From Anaeramoeba flamelloides (taxonomy: Eukaryota > Metamonada > Anaeramoebidae): a DNA stretch of 64,000 bases. Below are positions 13,101-22,459 of this stretch, piece by piece. Position 1 is the stretch's first letter. Each line of letters starts with the position of its first letter. A program made the translations under genes and the position numbers. Below the pieces are notes generated by a model. It was given only the letters and a program-made list of their open reading frames with translations, searched no databases and was not told the origin of the DNA. The stretch is from assembly GCA_027625915.1 (NCBI GenBank), contig JANTQA010000060.1, positions 2,914,001 through 2,978,000 on the forward strand. Reading direction: 5' to 3'.

Positions 13101-13538
13101 AAATTTTAGAATCTTTGAAAAAAAACCAACATTTTCACAAAAGAATCAACGAAGGTTGGGTAAGATTTAAATAAAAGAACTTTTTCCGAAAAATTATTTA
13201 CACAAATGATTAAATAATTAGACACTATAAAAGAATTCTAATATCAACCAAAATTAGATGAAAACAGACAAATTATATTTACAACAGTCTGAATTTGACC
13301 GATCCTTATTTAAACTTGACAGTTTTTGTTCAAATTTTCAAACAAAAAAATTTTTTTTGTTTAATACTACTTGTCAAATTTCAACAGAACCAAACCAAGA
13401 CTGATCAGCAGTATTAAAATGTAAAAAAATTTTCCAAAATATATAAATAGCTGTGAAAATAACAACATATTTTTTACTTTTGTTTTTTACAATTTTGTTT
13501 TTCTTTTTTAAAAAGTTTTTATTTTAAGTATAAAAACA
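10123..13538. other. Intergenic region upstream of the HIRIP3-like gene
   Basis: A/T-rich, no recognised gene. A short frame at 10992-11174 has no family features. At 12987-13043 a small patch encodes an 18-residue peptide beginning MKNQAREKKW, with a possible GTATGG donor after residue 9; no continuing exon was found. Poly-A/GAAA runs occur at 11820-11900. Confidence 0.55.
13442..13449 (+). promoter_or_regulatory. TATA-like box upstream of HIRIP3-like gene
   Basis: TATAAATA lies 97 bases before the ATG at 13539, the only clear TATA-like string in the preceding 100 bases. In DNA this AT-rich such a match is expected often by chance, so it is tentative. Confidence 0.2.
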
Positions 13539-16028
13539 ATGAGTAACAAACCAAAAACAATAAAAATTTTGAAAGAAATTCTAGAAGAAATGGGGGTGGA
13601 CAGGAAACTGAACAAATATCTTGTCAAAAAAAAAATGCTTGAAAGAGGAATCCCAAAGCGCACTGTAAATTCAAAATTTACTCAACAAAATATAAGTAAA
13701 TTCTACAATTGCTTACAAAATGAGGAAAGTCAAAAACAGATACCAACAACACTAAAAAAAGAAAAACAATTCAAACTAACACAAACAAAAATTCAACAAA
13801 ATCAGAAAAAAAAAAAAACCTCTCATGAAAAAGAGAAAAAGAAAAAGAAACAAAAAGAAAAAGAAATACAAAAAGAAAAACAAAAAGAAATACAAAAAGA
13901 AAAAGAAAAAGAAAAAGAAAAAGAAAAAGAAAAAGAAAAAGAAAAAGAAAAAGAAATCGAAATAGAAAAAAAGAACCAACAACAAAAGAACACAGAAAGA
14001 AAGAAGACTAAAAATAACAGAATAAAGACCGAACAACGAATAATTAATCTTGACGAAACAGATCAAGAAATAATTATAATTCCAAATGATGACCAAATTA
14101 TGAGTGGAGAAGAAACAAGTCTATCAGAAATTAATCTAACTGAACAAGGAGGAGAAACATATGGTATTACCAAAAAAACAAATATGAAGAACAAAATTAA
14201 AGTCGAAGAAGAACTCGGAAAAAGATCGATCAAGGAAAAATCTAAAAATTTGAAACTCAAGAAAAATAACTTAATAGATCAAGAAAAGGAAGACAACAAG
14301 AGTCAAACGAACAATAAATTTAATCTGAGTAATGACAGCAATAACTTTGAAAATTGTTCAAAGACAATAAATAATAAGGGTTTAGAAAACCAGAAGAAAC
14401 CAACAAAGGAAACAGAAAAACCTGAAAAAATAAATAAGGAAGAAAATCAAAATGAGAACAAAAAAGAAAAAAGTTTAGAAGATCCACCAATAAATGAAAA
14501 TACATCTAGTAGTAAAAAAGAAACTGAAAATAAAATGGAGATTGAAAATATATCTGAAAAGAAGAATAATAATTCAACAAAAATAAATAAGGAAGAGAAA
14601 AATGATAACATTATGAATTCAAAAGAAAACACAAAAATTAACCCAGAAGATAACAAAAAAGATCAAAAAAATCAAAATAAACAAGGTAACATAAATGAAA
14701 AAGAAAAAGAAAATATTTTCGAAATTACACTTTTGAATGAAAAAGAACTTAAAATTACAAAAGAAACTGAAAATAAAATGGGTATTGGAAATAAATTTGA
14801 AAAGAATAATAATTCAACAAAAATAAATAAGGAAGAGAAAAATAATAGAATAACTAATTCAAATGAAAATGATCAGATTTATAAAGAAAATGAAGAATCA
14901 GATCAAAAAAATCAAAATGAAACGAGAAGTCGAGTTGAAAATGAACCTACAAGTAATAATACAAAAGAAATGAATATAGAAGAAAATTTGAAAAAGGTGA
15001 ATCTAAGGGAAGAGGAAAAGAAGAATATCCAAAAAGACAAAACAGTATTGAAACAGAAAGTTGAAGGAAAGAATCCTTCTTTATATAAAAATAAAAATGA
15101 AAATAAACATATTGAAAGTTATCAAAAAGAAAATGAAAAGTTAAATGAAAATAAAAATAAGGAAGGAAATCAAAAAGAAAAGGAAAAGGAAATGGAAAAT
15201 AATTTTGAAAAGAGACTTAAAAATGATAAAGTTGAAGAAAGCCAACCAAAAAAACAAGATAAAAGTGTCATTGAGAATAAACTTGAAAACTCCAAACAAA
15301 GTAATATAAAAGTAAAAAAAGTAAAAAAAATAAAATACGAGATTCAAAAAGACCAAGAAACCAAGGACAAAAACAAGAAGTTGTATATGAAAAAACAAAA
15401 TAAAAGAAAAAAGAAAAGGAAAAGGAAAAGGAAAATTCTAACTATTAAAACAAAAACAGAATTGAAAAAAATTCAATTCAATATTCCTATCAAAAGGAAC
15501 ACTGTTAAAGAGGAAAAGAAGAATTCCTTAAGAAAAAGAAACTATGAGTCAATTCTGAAAACACCTAGGCAATATGATCAAGAATTAATAAAATTACGAA
15601 AATTTTTTTGTTGGATTGGTTGGTCCGGCAAGTTACGCGGTATAAAACAAATCCAACCTGAATGTGCCTGTGAAAAACTGAAAAAAATATTACGGAACGA
15701 AAGGATCTCACCCAGAGCACTATCATATAGCTCAGCCAGGAAGGTGATTCAAAGACTTGAAAAAAAATCTGAATTAAATAATGTTAAAGATTCGCATATT
15801 TGCAAAAATCGACTAAGATCTCGAAAAAGTATTAATTTAACACTTCTTTTCATTGACCGGTTTTCCTCGAGTGAAAGCGATAGTGGTTTTGAGGATGAAT
15901 TACTTTCCAGTGAAAGTGATGAGACTCATGTTGAATTTAGTTCTCAAGAAGAAAATTCTGAAATAGTAAATTCAAATATCAAAACAAACAATCTCTTGAT
16001 GAAGAAAATATTGAACACCAAGAATTAA
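13539..16028 (+). CDS. Lys/Glu-rich nuclear protein with HIRIP3/CHZ-like C-terminus (putative histone chaperone)
   Basis: One exon, 829 residues. Residues 1-65 form a short conserved-looking helical region; residues about 90-145 are a KEKEKE tract; 150-660 are low-complexity K/E/N/S sequence with basic clusters (KKKRKRKRK near 630) that could import it to the nucleus. Residues about 675-770 are different: an ungapped by-eye comparison with human HIRIP3 aligns the ELIKLRKFFCWIGW helix, the ISPRALSYSSARKVIQRLE segment, and then a degenerate CHZ-like stretch HICKNRLRSRK, where HIRIP3 has NIISGSGRPRR. An acidic serine-rich tail (SSSESDSGFEDE) follows, as in HIRIP3. This suggests an H2A-H2B chaperone role, but the CHZ asparagine and one isoleucine are changed and the middle is uninformative. 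A generic nuclear KEKE protein is the alternative. The ATG at 13539 is the first in frame. Confidence 0.55.
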   Translation: MSNKPKTIKILKEILEEMGVDRKLNKYLVKKKMLERGIPKRTVNSKFTQQNISKFYNCLQNEESQKQIPTTLKKEKQFKLTQTKIQQNQKKKKTSHEKEKKKKKQKEKEIQKEKQKEIQKEKEKEKEKEKEKEKEKEKEIEIEKKNQQQKNTERKKTKNNRIKTEQRIINLDETDQEIIIIPNDDQIMSGEETSLSEINLTEQGGETYGITKKTNMKNKIKVEEELGKRSIKEKSKNLKLKKNNLIDQEKEDNKSQTNNKFNLSNDSNNFENCSKTINNKGLENQKKPTKETEKPEKINKEENQNENKKEKSLEDPPINENTSSSKKETENKMEIENISEKKNNNSTKINKEEKNDNIMNSKENTKINPEDNKKDQKNQNKQGNINEKEKENIFEITLLNEKELKITKETENKMGIGNKFEKNNNSTKINKEEKNNRITNSNENDQIYKENEESDQKNQNETRSRVENEPTSNNTKEMNIEENLKKVNLREEEKKNIQKDKTVLKQKVEGKNPSLYKNKNENKHIESYQKENEKLNENKNKEGNQKEKEKEMENNFEKRLKNDKVEESQPKKQDKSVIENKLENSKQSNIKVKKVKKIKYEIQKDQETKDKNKKLYMKKQNKRKKKRKRKRKILTIKTKTELKKIQFNIPIKRNTVKEEKKNSLRKRNYESILKTPRQYDQELIKLRKFFCWIGWSGKLRGIKQIQPECACEKLKKILRNERISPRALSYSSARKVIQRLEKKSELNNVKDSHICKNRLRSRKSINLTLLFIDRFSSSESDSGFEDELLSSESDETHVEFSSQEENSEIVNSNIKTNNLLMKKILNTKN
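13810..13970 (+). repeat. Coding GAAAAA microsatellite (KEKE tract)
   Basis: A near-perfect GAAAAA hexamer array encodes alternating Lys-Glu inside the HIRIP3-like gene. Replication slippage at such an array would change the length without shifting frame. Confidence 0.85.
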
Positions 16029-17554
16029 TTATTGAAAATATTCAAATCTTTTTAATTTTATCTCTTCTTATTTATTTTTTATTCTTATTTTAACACAAGG
16101 TAAAGGGATTATAAAAAGTAAAAAATCCCCAAAATGAGAGAAGTTAAAAAATAATATAAATATTCTGAATAATTTTTAAATTTTTCTTTTCTTTTAAACA
16201 TCCACTTTGAAAAAATAAACTAAATTTCACTCAAAGGTAGGCAACTAAAAATGAAAAATTCAATTTTTTTTAAGAATAAACCAAACTTAGATTTGTTTAG
16301 AAACTCGAGAAATAATAAACTTCGTATTCGGGCTGATAATCATAAAAGAAAAGTCTGATCAAACTATAAAATTTTTGAATATAAAAAAAAATGATAAAAA
16401 ATTTTTTCGGCGCTTTCATTTGAACGTCGAGTGTAAAATTCTCAATTTCTTTTGAATATTAAAAATTGATGACAATAAGATCTTTTACTTGTAAATATAT
16501 GATTTTTAAAAGAACACACAAAACATCACTTTTCTTAATATTAATTTGGAGTTTCAAACATTTTTTTTTAAATTGACTTTTAAAAAAAAGAAAATGAAAA
16601 AAAGAGAAAAAGAAAAAAAAAAGTAAAAGATATCATTTTAAAAACCCATAAAAACAAAAAAAAAAAAAAAAATTGTTGAAATGAGAAAAAATGTTCTTGA
16701 TCTAAAAATTGAAAAATTATTTTGAGAAGAATATTGGGTTTAACTCAGAGAAGATGTTCTATTTCTTCAATAAAACTTCTTGTTGAACTGAAAAGATGTT
16801 TGATATGAATGCTGAAGTTTCTTAAAATAAGAATTTGTTATTTCTTTTGTTTATTTTTTTTGAAATCTAAATTGCTAATTGAAAAACTTATTGATTGGTA
16901 GGTTAATGAGTAGATTTTTGGGGTTTTAATTGAATTTTTGGGTTTTGATTTTATTGAGAGTTTTTTAAAAAAAAATTTTTTTTTTTTTTGTTAATTGAGT
17001 CAAAGGGGAATGAATATTTTAATCAACGACACAAAAATCACATTTTTTATTCAATATCTACCTTTTCATTATTTTTTTCTTTAGATTTTGAGTACAGTAG
17101 TTATTTCCAATTAGAGCCATAATTTCTTCTATTTTGTTTCAAAAAAACAAATTTAGGATGTAAATTTTCTAAATAAAAAACCTAAAATTGCATTTTTTGA
17201 AATAAATTCCTACCTATTTATTGCCCTTCGACCCTTAAAATCAAATTTCTGAAAAAACCAAAAATAATAATTTTTCCTTTTTATAAACACTATTAAAAAT
17301 AATAGTAAGCCAAATATCTTTCAGTTAAAAACCAAAATTAAATTTCATTACATCAAAAACAAAATAATCTTTTTTCCTATTTGAGGGACTACAAACCTAA
17401 AAGAAAAAATAAATTTTCAAAACAAAAAGTAACTGATTAAAAAAAATGACTTTTTCAAATAATACATTGCTGTATGGGTTTTTCTTTAACTGATCTCTTT
17501 GATAAAACATTTAATCGTTGAAAAAATTAATGATTGTTGAGATATCCCAAAGTA
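16029..17554. other. Intergenic region
   Basis: A/T-rich with no gene seen. The block at 16405-16560 (TTCATTTGAACGTCGAGTGTAA...) is a diverged copy of 23090-23260 in the F-BAR intron, in the same orientation. Otherwise only homopolymers. Confidence 0.55.
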
Positions 17555-18033
17555 CTGTAATGTAAATAACCCCTGTTTTTTATTTTTATCCCATTACTAA
17601 AATTTTAACTTATTCAAAAAATATTGACTGACTATAGAAATTAAAGAAACAAATAACTGGGTTGAAAACAACATAAAAATTTGAAACAGGGTTCTTTAAA
17701 TAAATTTTAAAAAAGAATTATGAAGATATTAAAAGATTAAAATGTTATTTTTTTGACAAAAAAATGAGAAAAATTTCATTTTCTGAATTTTTATAAAAAA
17801 ATCATTTCATCTTCAAAATTTGAATAATAACAAAATTTTTGAAATAAAAGCATTTAATATTATTGAATCATTTACACTAATCAAAGATCAAACCTCAAAA
17901 CTCAATTTAAATCTGAACCAAGAATATATCTGTGTGTTTTCATGTTTTCAAAACCCAAGTCTGATAAAAAAATAAACAAGTTTGAAATTTGTACTGGGAA
18001 TAAGGTTGTCAACACGGGTTATTTACACAACTG
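17555..18033 (+). mobile_element. MITE, 479 bp, TA-flanked, family with TGTAAATAACC ends
   Basis: The left end CTGTAATGTAAATAACCC and the reverse complement of the right end CAGTTGTGTAAATAACCC agree over TGTAAATAACCC and beyond. TA lies directly outside both ends (17553-17554 and 18034-18035), the target duplication expected of Tc1/mariner-type insertion. No transposase frame is present. A partial relative is at 7590-7741. Its right end is 37 bp before the open frame at 18072. Confidence 0.7.
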
Positions 18034-18071
18034 TAGAACTCATCATATTTCAAGATAAGAGTTAATTCAAA

Positions 18072-18500
18072 TTGTGTCTTTGGTTTGATTCAATTGATAA
18101 GAACAGAATGAATTATTCTCCCAAGTTAATTTGTTTTTTCTCTTGGTTTCCCAAAATAAATTTTTGTATTATTGTACCGTTTCTAATTCATAGAGCTGAA
18201 CCATTTTTACCAATAGAACTAAATACCAATTATTATTTTTTTTATTTCCCAGATTTCTTCAAAATAAGCACCTTTAGCCTTTTTCAAAAATTTGATTATC
18301 CTCCAATTGTGGATACAAAAGATTTTTTTTTTAAGGATAAAAAAAAAGTGAATTTTAGAAGAGATGTACAAGTCGTTAAAAAACTAAAATTAAATTGTGT
18401 TTCAATTAAATGGTCCGTTTTTTGTGTTGAATATGTTTTCATCAAAAAGGAAAAAATTCAAAAATTTCTATTCACTATAAAAGAAAAAGTCAATTCATAA
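18072..18500 (+). CDS. Unassigned open frame, possible gene fragment with a BRCT-like tail
   Basis: An uninterrupted 142-codon frame, long for this base composition, ends 46 bases before the BRCA1-like start codon and begins just after the MITE at 17555-18033. The first ATG-initiated version starts near 18108 (MNYSPKL). I do not recognise the protein. Its last 45 residues include NCVSIKWSVFCVEY, which recalls the last helix of a BRCT domain (V-S-x-x-W-x-x-x-C/S-V), but the rest of the fold is not apparent. It may be a truncated gene, an exon of an undetected gene, or 5' sequence of the BRCA1-like transcript. Confidence 0.35.
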   Translation: MCLWFDSIDKNRMNYSPKLICFFSWFPKINFCIIVPFLIHRAEPFLPIELNTNYYFFYFPDFFKISTFSLFQKFDYPPIVDTKDFFFKDKKKVNFRRDVQVVKKLKLNCVSIKWSVFCVEYVFIKKEKIQKFLFTIKEKVNS

Positions 18501-18546
18501 ATTTATTTTTTTTCAATTTTGCTTTTTACTTATCAACGTAGGCTTT

Positions 18547-20585
18547 ATGGAAAACGCTAATCTTAACTCGTTGCTTGAAGAATTGGGAAAACTAAGAGAA
18601 GTTTTGTTGTGTAGGATTTGTTTTGATACTTTAAAAGATCCTTTTTCACTTCCATGTGGACATGTTTTTTGTTATGATTGGTAAATTGTGTTTCTTTCTT
18701 TCTATCTTTCTTTTTTTTTTTTTTTTTTTGTTGTCTTTATTGCTCAGGAACCTTTAACGTGAAACTTTTCTATTGGTTTTCTTTTAATGAACGCAAAAGC
18801 ATTTCAGAAAAATCCAAATTTGAACAATTATGCCCTATCTGTCGTTTACCCTTTTACAATCGCGATTTAATTAAAATTTTTACAATGAGTCAAACTATTG
18901 ACAAAATTCAAGAATTTGATGGTCTTTTAGAAGACGACGAAGATCCAGAAGAAACATATTCTCCAAAGCACTCACCGATCCCACGTCCGAAGAAAAAAAA
19001 GAACAAAAAGGAAACAACACAAAAAAACTCCAAACCAAAGATTGAAATGAAAAAAACAAAACAAGACGATTGGAAGTCGATCCTTCTTGAAGACAATTTC
19101 CAGGATCTCAAAATTCCAGAAAAAAAACAAGAAACTAGAAAGGAAAAGAAGGATCACAAGAAAAAAAAGAAAAAAAAAAAGAAAAAGAAATCTTCATCAG
19201 AAGAATCAATAGAGAGTGAAAGTGAAAGTGAAAGTGAAATTGAAGACTCAAGTCGTGAGTCATCTGAAACTTCAAAAAGTGAAAGTGAAACCTCAAAAAG
19301 CGAAAGCGAAAGCGAAAGCGAAAGTGAAAGTGAAAGTGAAAGTGGAAATGAAAATAATTCAAATCAAACGTCCCAAGAAGAAACAAGTTCTAGTAGCAAT
19401 TCTAACTCTAATAATGAAACAGATTCTGACATTGAGTTAGTTCAAACCAGCGAAGAGCAAACCAAACCCTCAAGAAAAGTGAAAGATAAAGAAAAGGAAC
19501 TAAACGAAGATGAAGGAAAGGGAAAGGGAAGAAAAAGAAAAACACCTGAAAAAATAAAAAAACTACCAAGAGAAACAAAGAAGAGTAACACCAAGAGAAA
19601 GGATGACACTGAGGCAATAAAACAAATTCAAAAAAACCGAAAAGGTAACGACGGTACCAAGACACCAAGCAAAGAAATTCGTCAAAAAGAAACCAAAACA
19701 AGTTTAACAAAATCAAAAAAGAAAAAAAGAAGGAGAAGAAAAAGGATTGTAATTGTTGGAAGCTTATTATCGCCGACGGAAAAAAAGTTTCTTGTTCGGA
19801 TGTGCCAACGATTTAAATGGGTTTTACATGATCAATACGAACCAAATGTCACACACGTGCTTATGTCACCCAACAAATCGCTTTTAGTTGAGCGAACGGT
19901 CAAATATTTTTATGGCATTTTGAATGGTGTGTGGGTTTTAGATTTTGATTGGGTCAAAAGCTGCTTTTTAATAAACGAAGTAATCGACGAAGAGCCCTTT
20001 GAAATCAAAGGCGACACCTTTCAATTAGGGTCACCGACAAAAGGGAGGAATTGTGATTATTCTCTCTTTCGCGATATCTATTTTGTCGTTGATCCACAGG
20101 TCGACAAGGACAAGAGCATACCTCCTGTAAGCACACTTGAAATGTTAATTAAAGTTGGTGGTGGGAATCTATTTCAAATTATAACAAAGTCGAAGCCTAA
20201 GATTAACCAAAAAACGAAAACCAAGAAGAGAACGAAGAAAAAACCCAAACGCAATCTACAATCGAAAAAGGAAAAAGGACAAGAAGAAGAAGAAGAAGAA
20301 GAAGTCGAGAAGGAGAATATTCGATTCGAAATTGGCGTTCCTCGATCATCAGCCACTTTTCAGTATGATTCTAAACCCCAATTACGTAAACAAATCCAAA
20401 AAACAATAATAATACTTGGATCTAAAAATAGATTACCATCCAAAAAATCGTTAAAAAATATTATTGAGGAAGCTAAAAAAAAAAATTGTAACAAGATTTT
20501 GTCATTATCCGCAAAATGGATTTTGGATTCTATTAGTTCCTTCGATCTTTGTGATTTAAAAGAATATAAAATCAAACTAAATTAA
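18547..20585 (+). CDS. BRCA1-like RING and tandem-BRCT protein (putative E3 ubiquitin ligase, DNA damage response)
   Basis: Exons 18547-18680 and 18800-20585 give 639 residues. The C3HC4 RING is complete: C22, C25, C37, H39, C42, C45, C56, C59; C45 is restored only by splicing GATTG to the acceptor AAAAG at 18799. Residues 80-355 are a charged linker rich in Lys, Glu and SES repeats, with no ankyrin repeats. Residues about 359-440 form a BRCT with THVLM, VERTVKYFYGI and WVLDFDWVKSC, close to human BRCA1 (VCERTLKYFLGI). The serine after IVG and the lysine of VKYF correspond to the BRCA1 phosphopeptide-binding Ser1655 and Lys1702. A second BRCT runs to residue 639, interrupted by a Lys/Glu-rich insert (about 515-555), and ends KWILDSISSF like BRCA1 EWVLDSVALY. 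BRCA1/BARD1 proteins act as nuclear ubiquitin ligases at damaged chromatin. BARD1-like is the alternative; absence of ankyrins favours BRCA1. Confidence 0.85.
18681..18799 (+). other. Intron of the BRCA1-like gene
   Basis: 119 bp, donor GTAAAT, acceptor AAAAG after position 18793. Other AG choices (18748, 18807) bring an in-frame stop straight away, while this one completes the RING with the expected spacing. The acceptor lacks an adjacent poly-T tract; that lies about 50 bases earlier. Confidence 0.75.
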
Positions 20586-22459
20586 TTTTGATAATTAATT
20601 TAATTTCTTTTGCATTAAGAAAATCTGGTTTTTTTTTTTATTTCATTTTGTTTTGATAAATATCAAATTTCTCCTTTTTAATCTATTAAAACCTTATTAA
20701 ATCAAATGGAATTAAAAAAAAAAAAAAAGTACTAATTTAATATTAGTACCAATAACTAAAAAAAATTAAAATAAAAGTCAAGATTGTTTTTTCGCATTTG
20801 AAATATAAATTATTTTTTTCCGTATCAATATATTTTTCTTGTATTTGAATTTTCAAATTTGATCGTGATATCTAATCTTTCACAATACACCCTGTCTTTT
20901 TATCAACCTAGTCATGGAATAACTTAAAAATAATCAAATTAATCAATTAATTTTTTTTTTCAATTTTATTTTTTAATCAAAAAAATTCTTTTTTTTTTTC
21001 TTTTATTATTGAGGAGAGAGATGAGTTAACAAAATTACCACATGTTGGCTGTTAGGTTTTTTATTATAAAAAATGTGAAGAAAATTTCAAAAATTTTGTT
21101 TATATTTATGAATTAAATAAAAAAAATGCCTTTAGCTTTTCCAAAATTCAAAAGAATTGAGTAAAAATTAAAGATTTTTCTTGATTCTATTGATTTCTGG
21201 ATAGGAACAGTTAGGTTTTCTTGATTTTTCTGTTTATTAGGAAAATTAATAGATTTTCGTTAGGTTTTTTTGAGGTTTCTATTTATTTGGAAAATCAATA
21301 GATTTTAGTTAGGTTTTTTTTTTACTTTAGAAATAAACACAAAATTTTAATAAATTTTCTATTTATTTCTAAAGTAAAAAAAACTTACAACACTTCAAAA
21401 ATAAATAAAAAACCTCAAAAAACCTAGGACACTTCACAAATAAAATAAAAATTAAAAAAAACCTAACGAAAATCTATTGATTTTCCAAATAAATAGAAAC
21501 CTCAAAAAAACCTAACGAAAATCTATTAATTTTCCTAATAAACAGAAAAATCAAGAAAACCTAACTGTTCCTATCCAGAAATCAATAGAATCAAGAAAAA
21601 TCTTTAATTTTTACTCAATTCTTTTGAATTTTGGAAAAGCTAAAGGCATTTTTTTTATTTAATTCATAAATATAAACAAAATTTAAAAAATTTTCTTCTC
21701 ACAAGTAAAATTAAAAAAAAAAACATGCTAAACAAGAGGAACATAAAAATCCACTATTTAATTTCAATAACAAATCATAGCCTTATCAACTTAATATGAA
21801 AAAAAAAAATCAAATTTTAAAAACAAGATAAAAAGAAAAAAATTTTTTTTTTTGGTAAAATTAATTCATTAAAAATATAAAAAATTTTGATTGCAAAAAA
21901 GTTTCTTATTGATCAATTATTCAATTTTAATATTCACATTTTTATCAGAAACAATCAAATGACTTTTGTAATTTTATAATGGATTGGTTTTAAAAAATTC
22001 TTTTTTTATTCATTTTTTTTTTCCCAAAGAGATAAGAAAGATTTCCAATTTCTCACAAAACAAAATTAAAAAAAATAAAAAAAAAAATATAATTGTACTA
22101 AAAAAATTATTTTATGATGATTCTTCATTAAAAAATAAATTGTTATTGGGGAAAATTAAATCAAAAAAAAAAAAAAAAGAATTTCAATTACTGTGAAGAA
22201 AAAAGATTAAAAAAAAGTGAAAATGAAAAAAAAAAAATAGTGATTGGGGAAATAAAAAAAAAAAAAATCAGAAATAAAGAAAGAGAGAAAGAAGAGAAAG
22301 AAGAGAATATAAGAACAAGAGTAATATTTTTCATTAAATTTAATAATGAACAGGAATTTTTAAATTTAATATAGAATTAAATGTTAAACCGTGTTAAAGA
22401 AAAAAATAAAATTAATAAATCTGCTAATTTTGTTTTCTCTAAATTTAGAAATGAAATAA
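20586..22459. other. Intergenic region between two convergent genes
   Basis: This holds the 3' flanks of the BRCA1-like gene (+) and the F-BAR gene (-). The centre is a 630-bp palindrome (21074-21703). The rest is homopolymer-rich sequence with no gene. Confidence 0.65.
21074..21703. repeat. Giant palindrome (foldback element), 630 bp
   Basis: The left arm, about 21074-21320, is the near-perfect reverse complement of 21454-21703, from TGTGAAGAAAA to TTTTCTTCTCACA. The spacer contains a smaller palindrome around ACTTTAGAAATAAA / TTTATTTCTAAAGT, so almost the whole unit can fold. The arms carry the motifs GTTAGGTTTT, AAAATCAATAGATTTTCGTTAGG and ACACTTCACAAATAAA, which also occur in the palindrome of the kinase intron at 38152-38800. 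No coding capacity. It lies between the 3' ends of two convergent genes. Confidence 0.85.

Noticed and set aside
13776-14096. Phe/Leu-rich minus-strand frame of 106 codons
   Set aside because: Antisense shadow of the KEKE tract in the HIRIP3-like gene.
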